Shown here piece by piece: positions 13,818 to 23,587 of a stretch of DNA of 24,965 nt. This stretch comes from a virus. Position numbers and translations under genes: made by a program. Position 1 is the first letter of the stretch. Every line of letters starts with the position of its first letter. Below the pieces are notes generated by a model. It saw nothing but the letters and a program-made list of their open reading frames with translations, made no database searches and had not been told where the DNA came from. The stretch spans positions 1-24,965 of the IMG/VR virus record IMGVR_UViG_3300009419_000087. The stretch is one strand, 5' to 3'.

Positions 13818-16800
13818 ATGAGTACAGAAGATAACAGTGCAATTCCTGAGTTTCTAATTGGCTATGGTGCTTATAAAGTCCTAGACTCCCATAAAAATAG
13901 TAGAGAGTTATTCAGTAAACTTCCTGGTACTCAGACATTTCAAAAACAATTACAAAGAAGTGCAGGGTTTACTGCGTATGCTAAAGCCAATCAAAGTATT
14001 GGCATGTCAGCTATTTCGCAAGTAATGGCTTTAGAAGAAGCCTCTCCGCTCCACGTATTAAGAACTTTCCAAATCTCTAACTTACTCCAACCTTTTACTA
14101 AGATTACAGAGTTTGATTCTGAAGTCCACATAAGCGGACAATCTATAAGAGGACAGCAAGCTTTCTATGAAGCCTTATTAATTCAAAATGAAAAAGAAGC
14201 AAACCGACGTGTTAAAAGATTACTACAAGCTGAAGATTTAAAAAGAGGAATGATCTTTAAAAATAACAAGCTTTATGGTATAAATAGTAATGGGTCTATT
14301 AACACGGCAGACGTTATTTTAGAAGACGCTCGTCTAGTACTAGCAAGTCAAAAAAATGGTCAGATAAATTCTCAAAATCATGTTCTGCGTAAATATGCAG
14401 AAGGTTTAAAAGGGAAGATAGATTTTAGACAAGCTGTAAATGATCCAGTAATGGTTATAGGATCTACTAAAAATAATTTAGGAAAACAATTAAATGCCTA
14501 CTTAAAATTAGGTATGGAGATGGGTTACAAAACTTTAGATAACCCTATAGCCGGTTTTGAAGAATTAGTAACAGGGTTAGGTGGAGAAGTAACAGGGTTA
14601 ACTCAGACTAAATTTTGGCAAAAAGCTAAAGCTATTTCTAACATACAACTAGGGACTGGCGGTGTCTACGACATAGGACACGCAGATAGTTTAAAAAGAG
14701 TTGCTAAGAATATGGCAATAAAGGCTGGCGGAGCTTACCTAGGTTATCAATTGTTAGACTCAGGTGCTCGCTTAATAGCAGGTCCAGATTCAGATTTTAA
14801 ACAAGGATTACTCACCGGCTTTGGTGGTATTTATGCCGATGCTAGAATAGGCTTTGCCAAGGCATTCTCTGACAGATTTCAAAATTATCGTAATAATCAG
14901 GAAGCTGCTGCTCCTGGATCTACCGATCTACTTACACTTTTAGGCATGCCATTAGGAGGTGCTTTAATAGGTGCACAGTCTGCTTATTTTGGAAGAATAG
15001 GTAGGATGGCTACAAAAGGAATGGAAGCCTCTGCAGCTAAATATTCTGTAGAAAATTCTTCACCATTACTTGCTAAAACTCTTGGCATTTATAAACCGAT
15101 GACAATGATGAAACGTAATGCAGTGATTGGTGGTGCTTTAGGTGCAGCAAGCATACTACCATTTTTGCCGGGAGCTTTAATAGGTGCTTCTTCTAAAGAA
15201 TTAGAAGAAAGATACTCAGGTAAAAAAGAACAAGAAGTAAGAGCGAACCGTTGGTGGTTAATGGGTGGTAATTCCGTACATGGGGATCATGTAAAGTATT
15301 CTCAACAAAATTGGTTTGCAAGAGCTAAATCTGAAGCTAAAACAAAAGCTATCTATGGAGATGCTGAAACTAAAAAATCTTTAAATCCTTTATTACATCC
15401 TATTGCCTACTTACGAGATCCTTACAAATTTGAAAAGATGACTGATGCTTACATGCCTGCTCCAGTTTGGGGAATGGAAGTAGGTGTCGGTTCTTTTTTA
15501 GGTAAGTTTTATGAAAGAACAGTTGGTCAGTTAATTAAGCCTGATATATTAAATCCACGAATTACACTAGAACAAGAAACTAAAAAGAAAGAAGTAGGCC
15601 AGTTAAAAAATACTGATAGTGTTGTTGGTGTTGCTATTGACAATGAAATTACTCAATTTCGTAATAAAAACTTAAAAACAGAGTTAGTGGATATTGAACA
15701 AGTTAAGCAACAAGTTCTTGAGAAGAATACAAGAATGTTTAACTCAAATGAATTTGATGGTAGCTTAAAAAGTATTGTAGAACAAGTACAAGGTTTAAAA
15801 AATACTGAGAGTACTAAAGTAGTAGATTTAAAAGATTATGATATAAATGTAGAAGATGCTGATACTATAAAACTAACAAAAAAAGGAGCTGGAGGTTTAT
15901 TTGGTAAAGATAGCAAACCTATAAGTATACGTCTGGCTGGTATAGATGCGCCAGAAAGTGCTGATCATAAAGCTGGAGATGCACCTAAATATGTCTTCCA
16001 TCAAGACCAGGAGTTTAATAAAGAATCTACTGCTATGTTAAAAGATATGTTATCTAAACAAAAAACATTACAATTAGTAGTTAATACAAAAGACTCTACT
16101 TATGGCCGCCAACTAGGTGTTATAGTAGGTGATAATAATACTAATATAAACTTAGATCTAGTCAAGAAAGGAGCTGTTACAGCCTTACCTTGGGATGGAG
16201 GTTCTGACATTATGTCTAAGGGCTCTTTGAACCAAGCACAGAAACAGGCTATGAAGAATAACGAAGGTCTTTGGCAAGGTAAGCGTTACAAAGCTGAGCA
16301 TTTATTTGGTGAGTTAACAGAAGGTCCTCTTACTCACAATACATTAACTAACATGAAAAAGTTAGCTGAAGATCCAACTCTTGCTGCTCTTGCTACTTAT
16401 TTAAAGAATTTGGAAGGAAGTAAAGGAGAGCTTTCACAGGAAGAAATAAAAACTGTGCAAGGTTTAGCGAGTTCTTATCTTGCAAATAAAGAGAAGAATC
16501 GTAATATCAGAGACTATCAAAATACTTTAGGACTTTCTGTTGGTAAGTCAAATGATATGTCAGATCCTACTGTAAATGCAGCTTTAAGTTTTAATTCTAA
16601 AGTAAGTGTAAATTCTAACTTTGGCGGAGACAACTCCTTAGTGCAATCTAATACCTCACCAGTTTATACACCTCAGTTACAAAATGCACAACTAGCTTAT
16701 CAATCTTTATCAGATTTTGTAGGTATTAAAGGTTGGGCTTTTGCAATGGGAGTAGATGCATTATCTGAAGGTGCTTCTTTTGTAAAAGAACAGCAGTTAG

Positions 16801-18464
16801 CAAAGTCAGGAGAAGCTAGTAATTTTGCAAGAGGTTTTAAAGATTTAAATCTAGGTGACGTAGGTGGTATTGGTGAATTTCAAAGAAAGATAATGGGTAC
16901 TTCAAAAGGTGCCTTGCCTGATACTACTAATATGATGACTAACCAAATGCCTTCTTGGTTACCTAAGAATGGTAGTAGATACTATATAGATTTTAGTAAA
17001 GGTAATCCTTATGCGGCTGTTGAAAATGGAGAAGAACGTTTACCGGGTGCTGGATATGCAGCTTTAAATCCTGAAGTAAGAAATTTAAAACCAGAAGAAT
17101 ATCCTCTTATACATCAATATAAAATATTATCTGATGTAGCAAAAGGATCAGCCGAACAATATAGGATGAGAAAGAAATTATTAGATGAATATAAAGCAGG
17201 CAATCTTAGTAAAAGAGAAGAAGATATTTTAGTAGAAACTTTAGATAAAGAAGTAGCTAGAGAAAATAAAAGGATATTTAAAGATGATTTAGAAAAAAGA
17301 AAAGAAGCTGCCGGTCCTGTAGGTTTTTTACAAAATAACTTATGGAACAAGTTATCTGCTATTTCTAATTCTAACCCGTTAGAGATGTTAACTCCTTGGA
17401 GACCTTTTAGTAAATTCATGCATCAAAGAACTGCTATAGAAGATTATGAAGCAACTCAACTAGGTGGCTCAGATACTGCTATCTGGACTAACCCTTATTC
17501 ACACTTTATAAAACCTGCGTTAAATAAGACTAGATTAATGTTTGACGATACTTTTAAACCTAAAGAAACACAAGAAAAAGAAAATGTAAATGAGTATTTT
17601 GATAAATTAGGTTTTTTAAAAGGTATGCTAAATGGTAATAACAGAGACGCACAAAATACTATTGTACACAGTAGTATATCAGGTTTAAATACTAAAGAGA
17701 AAGTGTTAAGATTTAGAGCAGCTTTACAAGATGATCAGAAAATATATTTTAATAACTTTTCAAAAGAAACTGATAAATCTAAAAGAGAAAGAATTTTAGA
17801 AATGCTTCCTACAGATGTAGCAAGAGGGTATGAACAAATTTGGAAAAATTTGGATATTGCACTAGACGCTAAAAGTTCTGGAGGATCTGTACAAGGCGCG
17901 CTAAAAACTAACTTTTTAAAAACTACTAATGAACTAAAAACCAGGCTAGCAAAAGATTTTAAACTAACAAAAGAGCAATCTTTTCAAATTGATAAAGATA
18001 TAGAAAAGAACAGGGATATGTATGCTAATCAAGGATATTCTAAGAAAGAAAGAAGAGACCTAGCAGAAGCTGATTTAGTAAGAACACGTATAGCTCAAAA
18101 AGAAGCTTATGCTTATGTTAATGAAGCTACTGGCACTCCAAAAGGATTCTTTGCAGGTTGGGACCCTCGTCTTACAATTAAAGATATTAAAATTAAAACA
18201 TTGGCTGCTGGTAAAGAAGATTTAAGACGCTTTGGTTTTTGGCAAGGTGATGAAGATCGAATGAATAGTATTAAAGCATTAGATAAAGATGAACAAGTTA
18301 TTACACAATTAGATGCAATAAAAGAAGAGATTAGGCACGAAAGAAACACTAAAGAATTAATTGCTAACGCATTATTTAAAAAAGGTTTCAATGCTGGTCA
18401 AATAAAAATAAATGATTCAGAATTTAACTCTATAGTAATTAGACAAAATTCTCAAGGAGATTAA
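13818..18464 (+). CDS. Giant tail or inner-virion protein with staphylococcal-nuclease-like domain
   Basis: ATG start, weak GTGAG ribosome site. At 1548 residues it sits in the slot of the tape measure, just after the chaperones. Glycine-rich hydrophobic segments lie at about 299-322, 371-393 and 434-459 and could insert in a membrane. A tryptophan-rich stretch follows (NRWWLMGGNSVHGDHVKY, W479 onward), then a passage with LRDPYKFEKMTDAYMPAPVW. I recall this combination from large virion proteins of other big myophages. Residues about 670-822 form a thermonuclease-like domain with D680, D682, R705, D710, E713 and R764 in place (see separate entry). The C-terminal third is charged, helical and coiled-coil-like. 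The protein may be the tape measure, or an ejected protein that enters the cell with the DNA. Virion placement is inferred from position. Confidence 0.78.
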   Translation: MSTEDNSAIPEFLIGYGAYKVLDSHKNSRELFSKLPGTQTFQKQLQRSAGFTAYAKANQSIGMSAISQVMALEEASPLHVLRTFQISNLLQPFTKITEFDSEVHISGQSIRGQQAFYEALLIQNEKEANRRVKRLLQAEDLKRGMIFKNNKLYGINSNGSINTADVILEDARLVLASQKNGQINSQNHVLRKYAEGLKGKIDFRQAVNDPVMVIGSTKNNLGKQLNAYLKLGMEMGYKTLDNPIAGFEELVTGLGGEVTGLTQTKFWQKAKAISNIQLGTGGVYDIGHADSLKRVAKNMAIKAGGAYLGYQLLDSGARLIAGPDSDFKQGLLTGFGGIYADARIGFAKAFSDRFQNYRNNQEAAAPGSTDLLTLLGMPLGGALIGAQSAYFGRIGRMATKGMEASAAKYSVENSSPLLAKTLGIYKPMTMMKRNAVIGGALGAASILPFLPGALIGASSKELEERYSGKKEQEVRANRWWLMGGNSVHGDHVKYSQQNWFARAKSEAKTKAIYGDAETKKSLNPLLHPIAYLRDPYKFEKMTDAYMPAPVWGMEVGVGSFLGKFYERTVGQLIKPDILNPRITLEQETKKKEVGQLKNTDSVVGVAIDNEITQFRNKNLKTELVDIEQVKQQVLEKNTRMFNSNEFDGSLKSIVEQVQGLKNTESTKVVDLKDYDINVEDADTIKLTKKGAGGLFGKDSKPISIRLAGIDAPESADHKAGDAPKYVFHQDQEFNKESTAMLKDMLSKQKTLQLVVNTKDSTYGRQLGVIVGDNNTNINLDLVKKGAVTALPWDGGSDIMSKGSLNQAQKQAMKNNEGLWQGKRYKAEHLFGELTEGPLTHNTLTNMKKLAEDPTLAALATYLKNLEGSKGELSQEEIKTVQGLASSYLANKEKNRNIRDYQNTLGLSVGKSNDMSDPTVNAALSFNSKVSVNSNFGGDNSLVQSNTSPVYTPQLQNAQLAYQSLSDFVGIKGWAFAMGVDALSEGASFVKEQQLAKSGEASNFARGFKDLNLGDVGGIGEFQRKIMGTSKGALPDTTNMMTNQMPSWLPKNGSRYYIDFSKGNPYAAVENGEERLPGAGYAALNPEVRNLKPEEYPLIHQYKILSDVAKGSAEQYRMRKKLLDEYKAGNLSKREEDILVETLDKEVARENKRIFKDDLEKRKEAAGPVGFLQNNLWNKLSAISNSNPLEMLTPWRPFSKFMHQRTAIEDYEATQLGGSDTAIWTNPYSHFIKPALNKTRLMFDDTFKPKETQEKENVNEYFDKLGFLKGMLNGNNRDAQNTIVHSSISGLNTKEKVLRFRAALQDDQKIYFNNFSKETDKSKRERILEMLPTDVARGYEQIWKNLDIALDAKSSGGSVQGALKTNFLKTTNELKTRLAKDFKLTKEQSFQIDKDIEKNRDMYANQGYSKKERRDLAEADLVRTRIAQKEAYAYVNEATGTPKGFFAGWDPRLTIKDIKIKTLAAGKEDLRRFGFWQGDEDRMNSIKALDKDEQVITQLDAIKEEIRHERNTKELIANALFKKGFNAGQIKINDSEFNSIVIRQNSQGD
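15825..16283 (+). other. Thermonuclease (SNase-like) domain within the giant protein
   Basis: Residues about 670-822 match the staphylococcal nuclease fold in order. The VEDADTIKL strand carries D680 and D682 (SNase D19 and D21). RLAGIDAPES carries R705, D710 and E713 (SNase R35, D40, E43), with exactly the same spacing as in SNase. YGRQLG carries R764 (SNase R87). It ends with LDLVKKGAV and NEGLWQGKRY, the usual closing segment of this family. These are the calcium ligands, the general base and the two phosphate-binding arginines, so an active calcium-dependent nuclease is plausible. Activity itself is not shown by sequence. Confidence 0.85.
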
Positions 18465-18470
18465 TATAAT

Positions 18471-21400
18471 ATGGCTAAATTTAGCACACAAGCTAAATTT
18501 GTTCTTGGTGCTGCAGCAACAGGTGCATATTTAGGTGACATAACAGATGATCCTATTGGTGGTTTACTAGGTGCTACAGTGCTGGCTAGCACTGCAACAT
18601 TTATGAAACTTACTACTTCAGATATTAAAGGCGCAGGTAGTTTACCTACATCTTTTGATCTCGATCAGAATGTTATTAATGCTAGTAAAAATCAGGTGTA
18701 TACAGATAGAGAGTTAATGAGTATTAACAGGGTTAAAGAATTTATTAATACTCAAGACAGAAATATTGCTAGACTACCTAAGATTGAAAAAAAATTAGCT
18801 GATAATAATCAACAAATAGCATCTGGTAAAATTAGTAAAAGGCGTGCAGCTAAGTTACAATTAAAAAATAAGAGTCTAACAAGGTTTTTAGAGAAAAATA
18901 GCCCACAAGCTTTAGAGCAAGTGGCTATTGACTTGGCAGCAAAATTAAAAACATTTAATCATAATATAACACCTACGTACGAAGGTCTTAAGACTTATTT
19001 ACAAGGTATTACAGATCCTGCAGATGCTACAAGAGTAATGAGTTTGATTAGAGGTGCTAAACCTTACTCTGCTATAGACGCAGAAGATAGCTTAAGAACT
19101 AGTAGATCATTTGTAAGACAAATAAATACAACTAAAGGAAATGCTTTAGATAGTTTATCAAAGCATTTCCAAGATAAATTTAATAACCCTGCGGATGTTG
19201 CTTTAGAAAAAGCTAGATTAATTTTAGATAGAAACTCTTCTGAGACTATTGCTATCAAAGGTGGAACAGTATTATACACAGACAAATTTAGCGGTAAAGC
19301 AGAAGCTATACCAATTACTTCTGTTACAGAAAAAGGCGTATTTTATCATACTCCAAAACCAGGTACTAACTTTGCTATAAATGCAGTTAACCCATACGGT
19401 ACTGCATATGCAAATCAAACTCCTGTAAGAATTTTAGGAACATCTGAAACAAGAGTACCTACTTTTGCGGATGTTACTCAAAGAATGCATCCAGAATTAC
19501 TTGCTCTGCAAGTCAGTCAAGGTAAGAGTATCACTGAAGAATTAGATGTAGTAAGATCACAACTAAGACACGGACTTGACGAAGCAAGCATTGAACTAAA
19601 TATACCTGCACAATTAAATGACGATAATATCAGTCAAAGGTTTAGGGCAGCAGGGCAAGCAACCAATTACCAACACACATTGAATTATGATGTAAATGGT
19701 AAATTAAATACCGAAAGACCTCTCCGTAAATTAAAGATGATAAGTGAAGCTGGAGGTACAAGACCTGAAGGTAAAACTGTACTTGCAGAGATCATGGAAG
19801 GTTACTTGCAGAATAACCCTGAGATGGCAGACAATCTTTTAAATAATATTTCTTTAAATAATACAACTACGCTGTCTGGTATAGACTTTCAAGCAATAGC
19901 TCCTCTTAGCATGAATCAACGTGGTGCGACTGCTGTAGGTGTAAGGGATATGCTAGCTAGCAACAGATCACAAGATTTTAATTTGTTATCTGAAATATAT
20001 ACAGGGTTTGAATCTCAGTTTGCTAGTAGTAATGTGTTTAATAGATTAGATGTACGCGATAAAACTACATACAATAAATTATTAACTGACATACTAGGTA
20101 CATCTAGAGTATTGGCAGATGGAGCGGGATTTTTTAATAGTGCTTTAGAGACTACAGAAAAATTCTCAGCAGAAGTATCTGATAGATTAGTACTAGGTAG
20201 ACAACAAAATGGTTCGTTGTTAATTAAAGATGAACGCTTAGCAAGTCTACTAGAAACTTATAAAAATTCAGGAAGAACTACTGGTTTAAATGAAGATTTT
20301 ATTCGTGATTTTAATAGAGCAGAAGCTACTAGAAGTTATGTACAAGCCTTTAAAGAAAGAAATCCTAATACAAGAAAATTTAAAAAAGCAGATTCTTTTG
20401 AAGATCTTTTAAATATTTATAAAAATTCTCGTGGCACGACTAGAATGGCTATCAATAATAATGTATCTGGATTTGAAATAAAAGCTGGTCAAGTGTTAGG
20501 TGTCGATGCTGTAGGGAACGAAATTAAACTACATAAGCAGTATACCCGTGCTGAATTGACAGGTTTGCTATTAGATGAGAATGGTAATTTGCTTATACAT
20601 AGTAGAGCAACTTTTGATCCTAAAGAAGAAAGAATAGCTAAATTATTCTCTGAAGCTGCTAAATCTAACTTACATGGTATGACACAGAATCAATATGGAA
20701 AAGCTGCAACTTTAGCTGTTATGTTAAATGAAGGTTTAATAAATCCACTTACACAAAGTATTCCAGAAATGTCTGGTAGGATAATGGACGCTTATCAAGG
20801 AGTAATAAAGAGTGTAGCTAATGGTAAAGAATTAACACCTATTCAGCAAAAAATTCAAACAGCTATAAGTTCAGATTTTATATTAGCTGCAGAAGATACA
20901 AATACTTCTGCAATAACTAATGTATTAAGAGCTAAAACAAAAGAAGATATATCTGAAGTATTTTCTCCAAAAGGCAGTATGCAATATACAGATAAAACTT
21001 TAACAAGAATGGATTTAGGTGCTAAAAGTACATTAAGAGAAGCTAAAAATGCTGCTCTGGCAACATTAATGCAAAGTAATTTTAAATCAGCAACAGATTT
21101 AAATTTAACAATTGCTAGTGATATTTTTACAAATTTTGATAAAGTTGCAGCAGGAGTAGGTAATAAAGAAGAACAAGAAGCAGTTAAATCTATGCTAGAT
21201 CGTTTTAACTTCAATCTGGGAGACACTGAAACTACTCCAGAAGAAATTCGTTCAAAACTCTCAACAATATTGCAACAAAGCACTCTAGCTTCAAACTTAA
21301 CAGGTAAAAATGCACAAGAATATCAAACTAACTTATATAATATGATGCGCGGCTTAACAGATACTAACCTTGAAAATTATGCATCAGGTATGATAAAAAG

Positions 21401-23549
21401 TGTTGGTGCTGTTAACAAAGGACAAGCCGTATTAGGAGTAGGCAATAGAGCTAGAATGTCATGGACAGCTTATAATCAATTGTTAAAATCAGGATTTACT
21501 CCACAAGATTTATCTTCTTTTGGTAAGTCAGATTTTAAAACTTTATTAGAACTAGAAGGAATATTTTCTGAAAGATTTGGACATAGTAAAAGAATTAAAG
21601 ACTTAACTATTAATAGTCAACTAGGAAATTTAGGAAGTGAAGTAGAACGTATAATAACTCAATCTGCACCTGAAGCCCGTGTATCTAAATTAAAAACGAT
21701 GGGTATTCATGTAGATGAAAAAGCAGCTTTTATAAGCTATAAGCTAAAAAATCCATTTAAAGAGTTGGAACATTTAAACTTCAATACTATGACAGCAAGC
21801 CATTCTGGAAGTCATGACGATGGTTTAAAAGTAATGATGAAGGATTTAGAAAAAGCTAGATTAAATGTCTTTAGTTTAGATAGACAGTTAGCAGATGCTT
21901 CAGAAGCTGACAGAGGTAATATAAGATCAGAGTACGAAGCTGCTGCTAAGAAATATATGAAATTAGCTGATAACTTACTAAAAGGTGACAACTCTTTAGT
22001 TAAGAAAGCTGCATCTTTAGTGACTGAGCAAAGTAACATTAGTCTTGCAATGGCAGTAGGTGGAGAAGCTTCAGACTATATTGCTAGCCAAAAAACTAGA
22101 CCTAATGGTGTATTTATTTCAGAAGAAGGCTTAGCGTTAAGAACAGAAAGAATGGGATTAAAAGCTAGTGATCTAGTAGAAACAAAAATAGCAGGATATG
22201 ACAATCTTTATAAAATTCAATATAAAGTTGGTGACGAGCTAATTGATTTAAAAAGCTTATTTACTCGTGAACCTGCACAAGGACCTTTAGCTACAACTTA
22301 TGAAGATTTAATTTTAGATAGAAGTCTTGAAAAAACTGGAAACGGTGCTCATGCTTTTGTAACAGAGAATCACGAAGGATTCTCTAAAGGTAAGTATCTA
22401 GACTTTGACCAAGATACTTTACAAGAGTTGTTTGGAAAACTAGGAAGTAAGGCAGAACAAGATGTATTAAATATTAAGTTTGAAAAAATACAAAGCTACT
22501 TAGATGATATAGTACCACTAGCTAAATTTATGAAAGTAAAAGGAGCTAATAAGACTATATTTACTCCTGCAGATTTTGAAGATGTTGCTGATATTACTTC
22601 GTTTAAAAATACTGCAGGTATTCAAGGTAGAGAACGTAAATCTTTAGCTGGTGTAGCTACACGTTTGGCTACAAATTTGTCTGAAGCTTTAACAATGGAA
22701 TTTGATGCAGTGTCTCCAGAAAAAGCTGTAAGAGGAAGATTCCTTGGTCACGTCTTAGTAGAAAACTTACTTAAGTCTGCTCACCTAAGTACAAAAGAGT
22801 TTGCTAAACAAGCAGAAGCGGATATTGAATCTTTAAGTAGAAATAGAAGTGCGTATTTAGAAGGTAGATTAACTGCTAAACAATATCGTACAGAAATAGA
22901 ACCTGTTTATCGTAGATCTTTAAACTTAGATAATCCTGAGTTAATGGCGGAGGGTAAGGCTAAGTTAGATACTATTCTAGATGATATTTTAACTGCAGAA
23001 ATTAACCAAGCTAAGTTAGTTTCAGATAAAGCGAGAACACCTTTGGATATTGGTAACTCTGCTATAAGAGGGACAACAGTTGATAAATCTATGGAAGTAG
23101 TAGCTAATTTTACGCCGATGACTTCTGAAATAGATTTGCAAGGTTCTCGTTCTTATGGTAGAATGGCAAGAGAAATAAAAGTTAATATTGCAAGCACTAT
23201 TAAAAACAATAAAGGCATCCTAGGCGTAGGTGCTGCTGCACTTGCTTTAGGGTCTATTATGACTAGAGATGGTGCAGAAGTCTCTGAAGAGAGAGAAAGA
23301 ATGATACGCGGTAATGGTGGTAAGATGATTACTGGCCCTACTAACGTACCTATGGGTATAAATACTAATACAACAGCAAGTAGCTATGTAACTCCTAAAG
23401 TTCAAAATACAGGTCAAAAATCTGTGGAAGTTAATGGTGATTTTGCTGAATATGCAGAGTATGGTGATGCTAGTAATTATATGGATCAAACAGCGGCTCT
23501 TTCTAGTGCTATTTTTGGAGATAATCTAAGAACGGCTCGCCTAGAATAA
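18471..23549 (+). CDS. Giant virion protein with RNA polymerase-like R-x-P / DFDxD motif (candidate)
   Basis: ATG start with AAGGAG at 18454-18459, seven bases after the previous stop. At 1692 residues this is the largest protein in the window. Residues 8-46 are Gly/Ala-rich and hydrophobic, and residues 1582-1597 (GILGVGAAALALGSIM) form a second membrane-like segment, so both ends could contact membrane or tail lumen. A coiled coil runs from about 1124 to 1180. R1266-E-P lies 45 residues before D1311-F-D-Q-D1315, the layout seen around the catalytic loop of the beta-prime subunit (R-x-P, then DFDGD about 35 residues on). Further on, FKNTAGIQGRERKSLAGVAT is followed by long helices. It may be a virion RNA polymerase-like protein, a tape measure, or an inner-virion protein. 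The structural role is likely; the polymerase idea is tentative. Confidence 0.72.
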   Translation: MAKFSTQAKFVLGAAATGAYLGDITDDPIGGLLGATVLASTATFMKLTTSDIKGAGSLPTSFDLDQNVINASKNQVYTDRELMSINRVKEFINTQDRNIARLPKIEKKLADNNQQIASGKISKRRAAKLQLKNKSLTRFLEKNSPQALEQVAIDLAAKLKTFNHNITPTYEGLKTYLQGITDPADATRVMSLIRGAKPYSAIDAEDSLRTSRSFVRQINTTKGNALDSLSKHFQDKFNNPADVALEKARLILDRNSSETIAIKGGTVLYTDKFSGKAEAIPITSVTEKGVFYHTPKPGTNFAINAVNPYGTAYANQTPVRILGTSETRVPTFADVTQRMHPELLALQVSQGKSITEELDVVRSQLRHGLDEASIELNIPAQLNDDNISQRFRAAGQATNYQHTLNYDVNGKLNTERPLRKLKMISEAGGTRPEGKTVLAEIMEGYLQNNPEMADNLLNNISLNNTTTLSGIDFQAIAPLSMNQRGATAVGVRDMLASNRSQDFNLLSEIYTGFESQFASSNVFNRLDVRDKTTYNKLLTDILGTSRVLADGAGFFNSALETTEKFSAEVSDRLVLGRQQNGSLLIKDERLASLLETYKNSGRTTGLNEDFIRDFNRAEATRSYVQAFKERNPNTRKFKKADSFEDLLNIYKNSRGTTRMAINNNVSGFEIKAGQVLGVDAVGNEIKLHKQYTRAELTGLLLDENGNLLIHSRATFDPKEERIAKLFSEAAKSNLHGMTQNQYGKAATLAVMLNEGLINPLTQSIPEMSGRIMDAYQGVIKSVANGKELTPIQQKIQTAISSDFILAAEDTNTSAITNVLRAKTKEDISEVFSPKGSMQYTDKTLTRMDLGAKSTLREAKNAALATLMQSNFKSATDLNLTIASDIFTNFDKVAAGVGNKEEQEAVKSMLDRFNFNLGDTETTPEEIRSKLSTILQQSTLASNLTGKNAQEYQTNLYNMMRGLTDTNLENYASGMIKSVGAVNKGQAVLGVGNRARMSWTAYNQLLKSGFTPQDLSSFGKSDFKTLLELEGIFSERFGHSKRIKDLTINSQLGNLGSEVERIITQSAPEARVSKLKTMGIHVDEKAAFISYKLKNPFKELEHLNFNTMTASHSGSHDDGLKVMMKDLEKARLNVFSLDRQLADASEADRGNIRSEYEAAAKKYMKLADNLLKGDNSLVKKAASLVTEQSNISLAMAVGGEASDYIASQKTRPNGVFISEEGLALRTERMGLKASDLVETKIAGYDNLYKIQYKVGDELIDLKSLFTREPAQGPLATTYEDLILDRSLEKTGNGAHAFVTENHEGFSKGKYLDFDQDTLQELFGKLGSKAEQDVLNIKFEKIQSYLDDIVPLAKFMKVKGANKTIFTPADFEDVADITSFKNTAGIQGRERKSLAGVATRLATNLSEALTMEFDAVSPEKAVRGRFLGHVLVENLLKSAHLSTKEFAKQAEADIESLSRNRSAYLEGRLTAKQYRTEIEPVYRRSLNLDNPELMAEGKAKLDTILDDILTAEINQAKLVSDKARTPLDIGNSAIRGTTVDKSMEVVANFTPMTSEIDLQGSRSYGRMAREIKVNIASTIKNNKGILGVGAAALALGSIMTRDGAEVSEERERMIRGNGGKMITGPTNVPMGINTNTTASSYVTPKVQNTGQKSVEVNGDFAEYAEYGDASNYMDQTAALSSAIFGDNLRTARLE
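22260..22430 (+). other. Candidate double-psi beta-barrel catalytic region
   Basis: FTREPAQGP (R1266, P1268) and KYLDFDQDTLQELF (D1311, D1313, D1315) lie 45 residues apart. In cellular RNA polymerases the magnesium-binding loop is DFDGD, preceded by a conserved R-x-P. In the virion polymerase of crAss-like phage phi14:2, as I recall, the loop is DFDID. Here Gly is replaced by Gln. The three aspartates are present, but I cannot place the two conserved barrel lysines with confidence. The motif does not fit a canonical EF-hand, which needs Gly at position 6 and Glu at 12. Low to moderate confidence. Confidence 0.3.
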
Positions 23550-23587
23550 GTTAAAAACATTTTATAAATAAAAGGTTAAATAAAATA

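Noticed and set aside
22401-22436. EF-hand calcium loop for DFDQDTLQELFG
   Set aside because: Position 6 is Thr instead of Gly and position 12 is Gly instead of Glu/Asp, so it does not fit a canonical loop.
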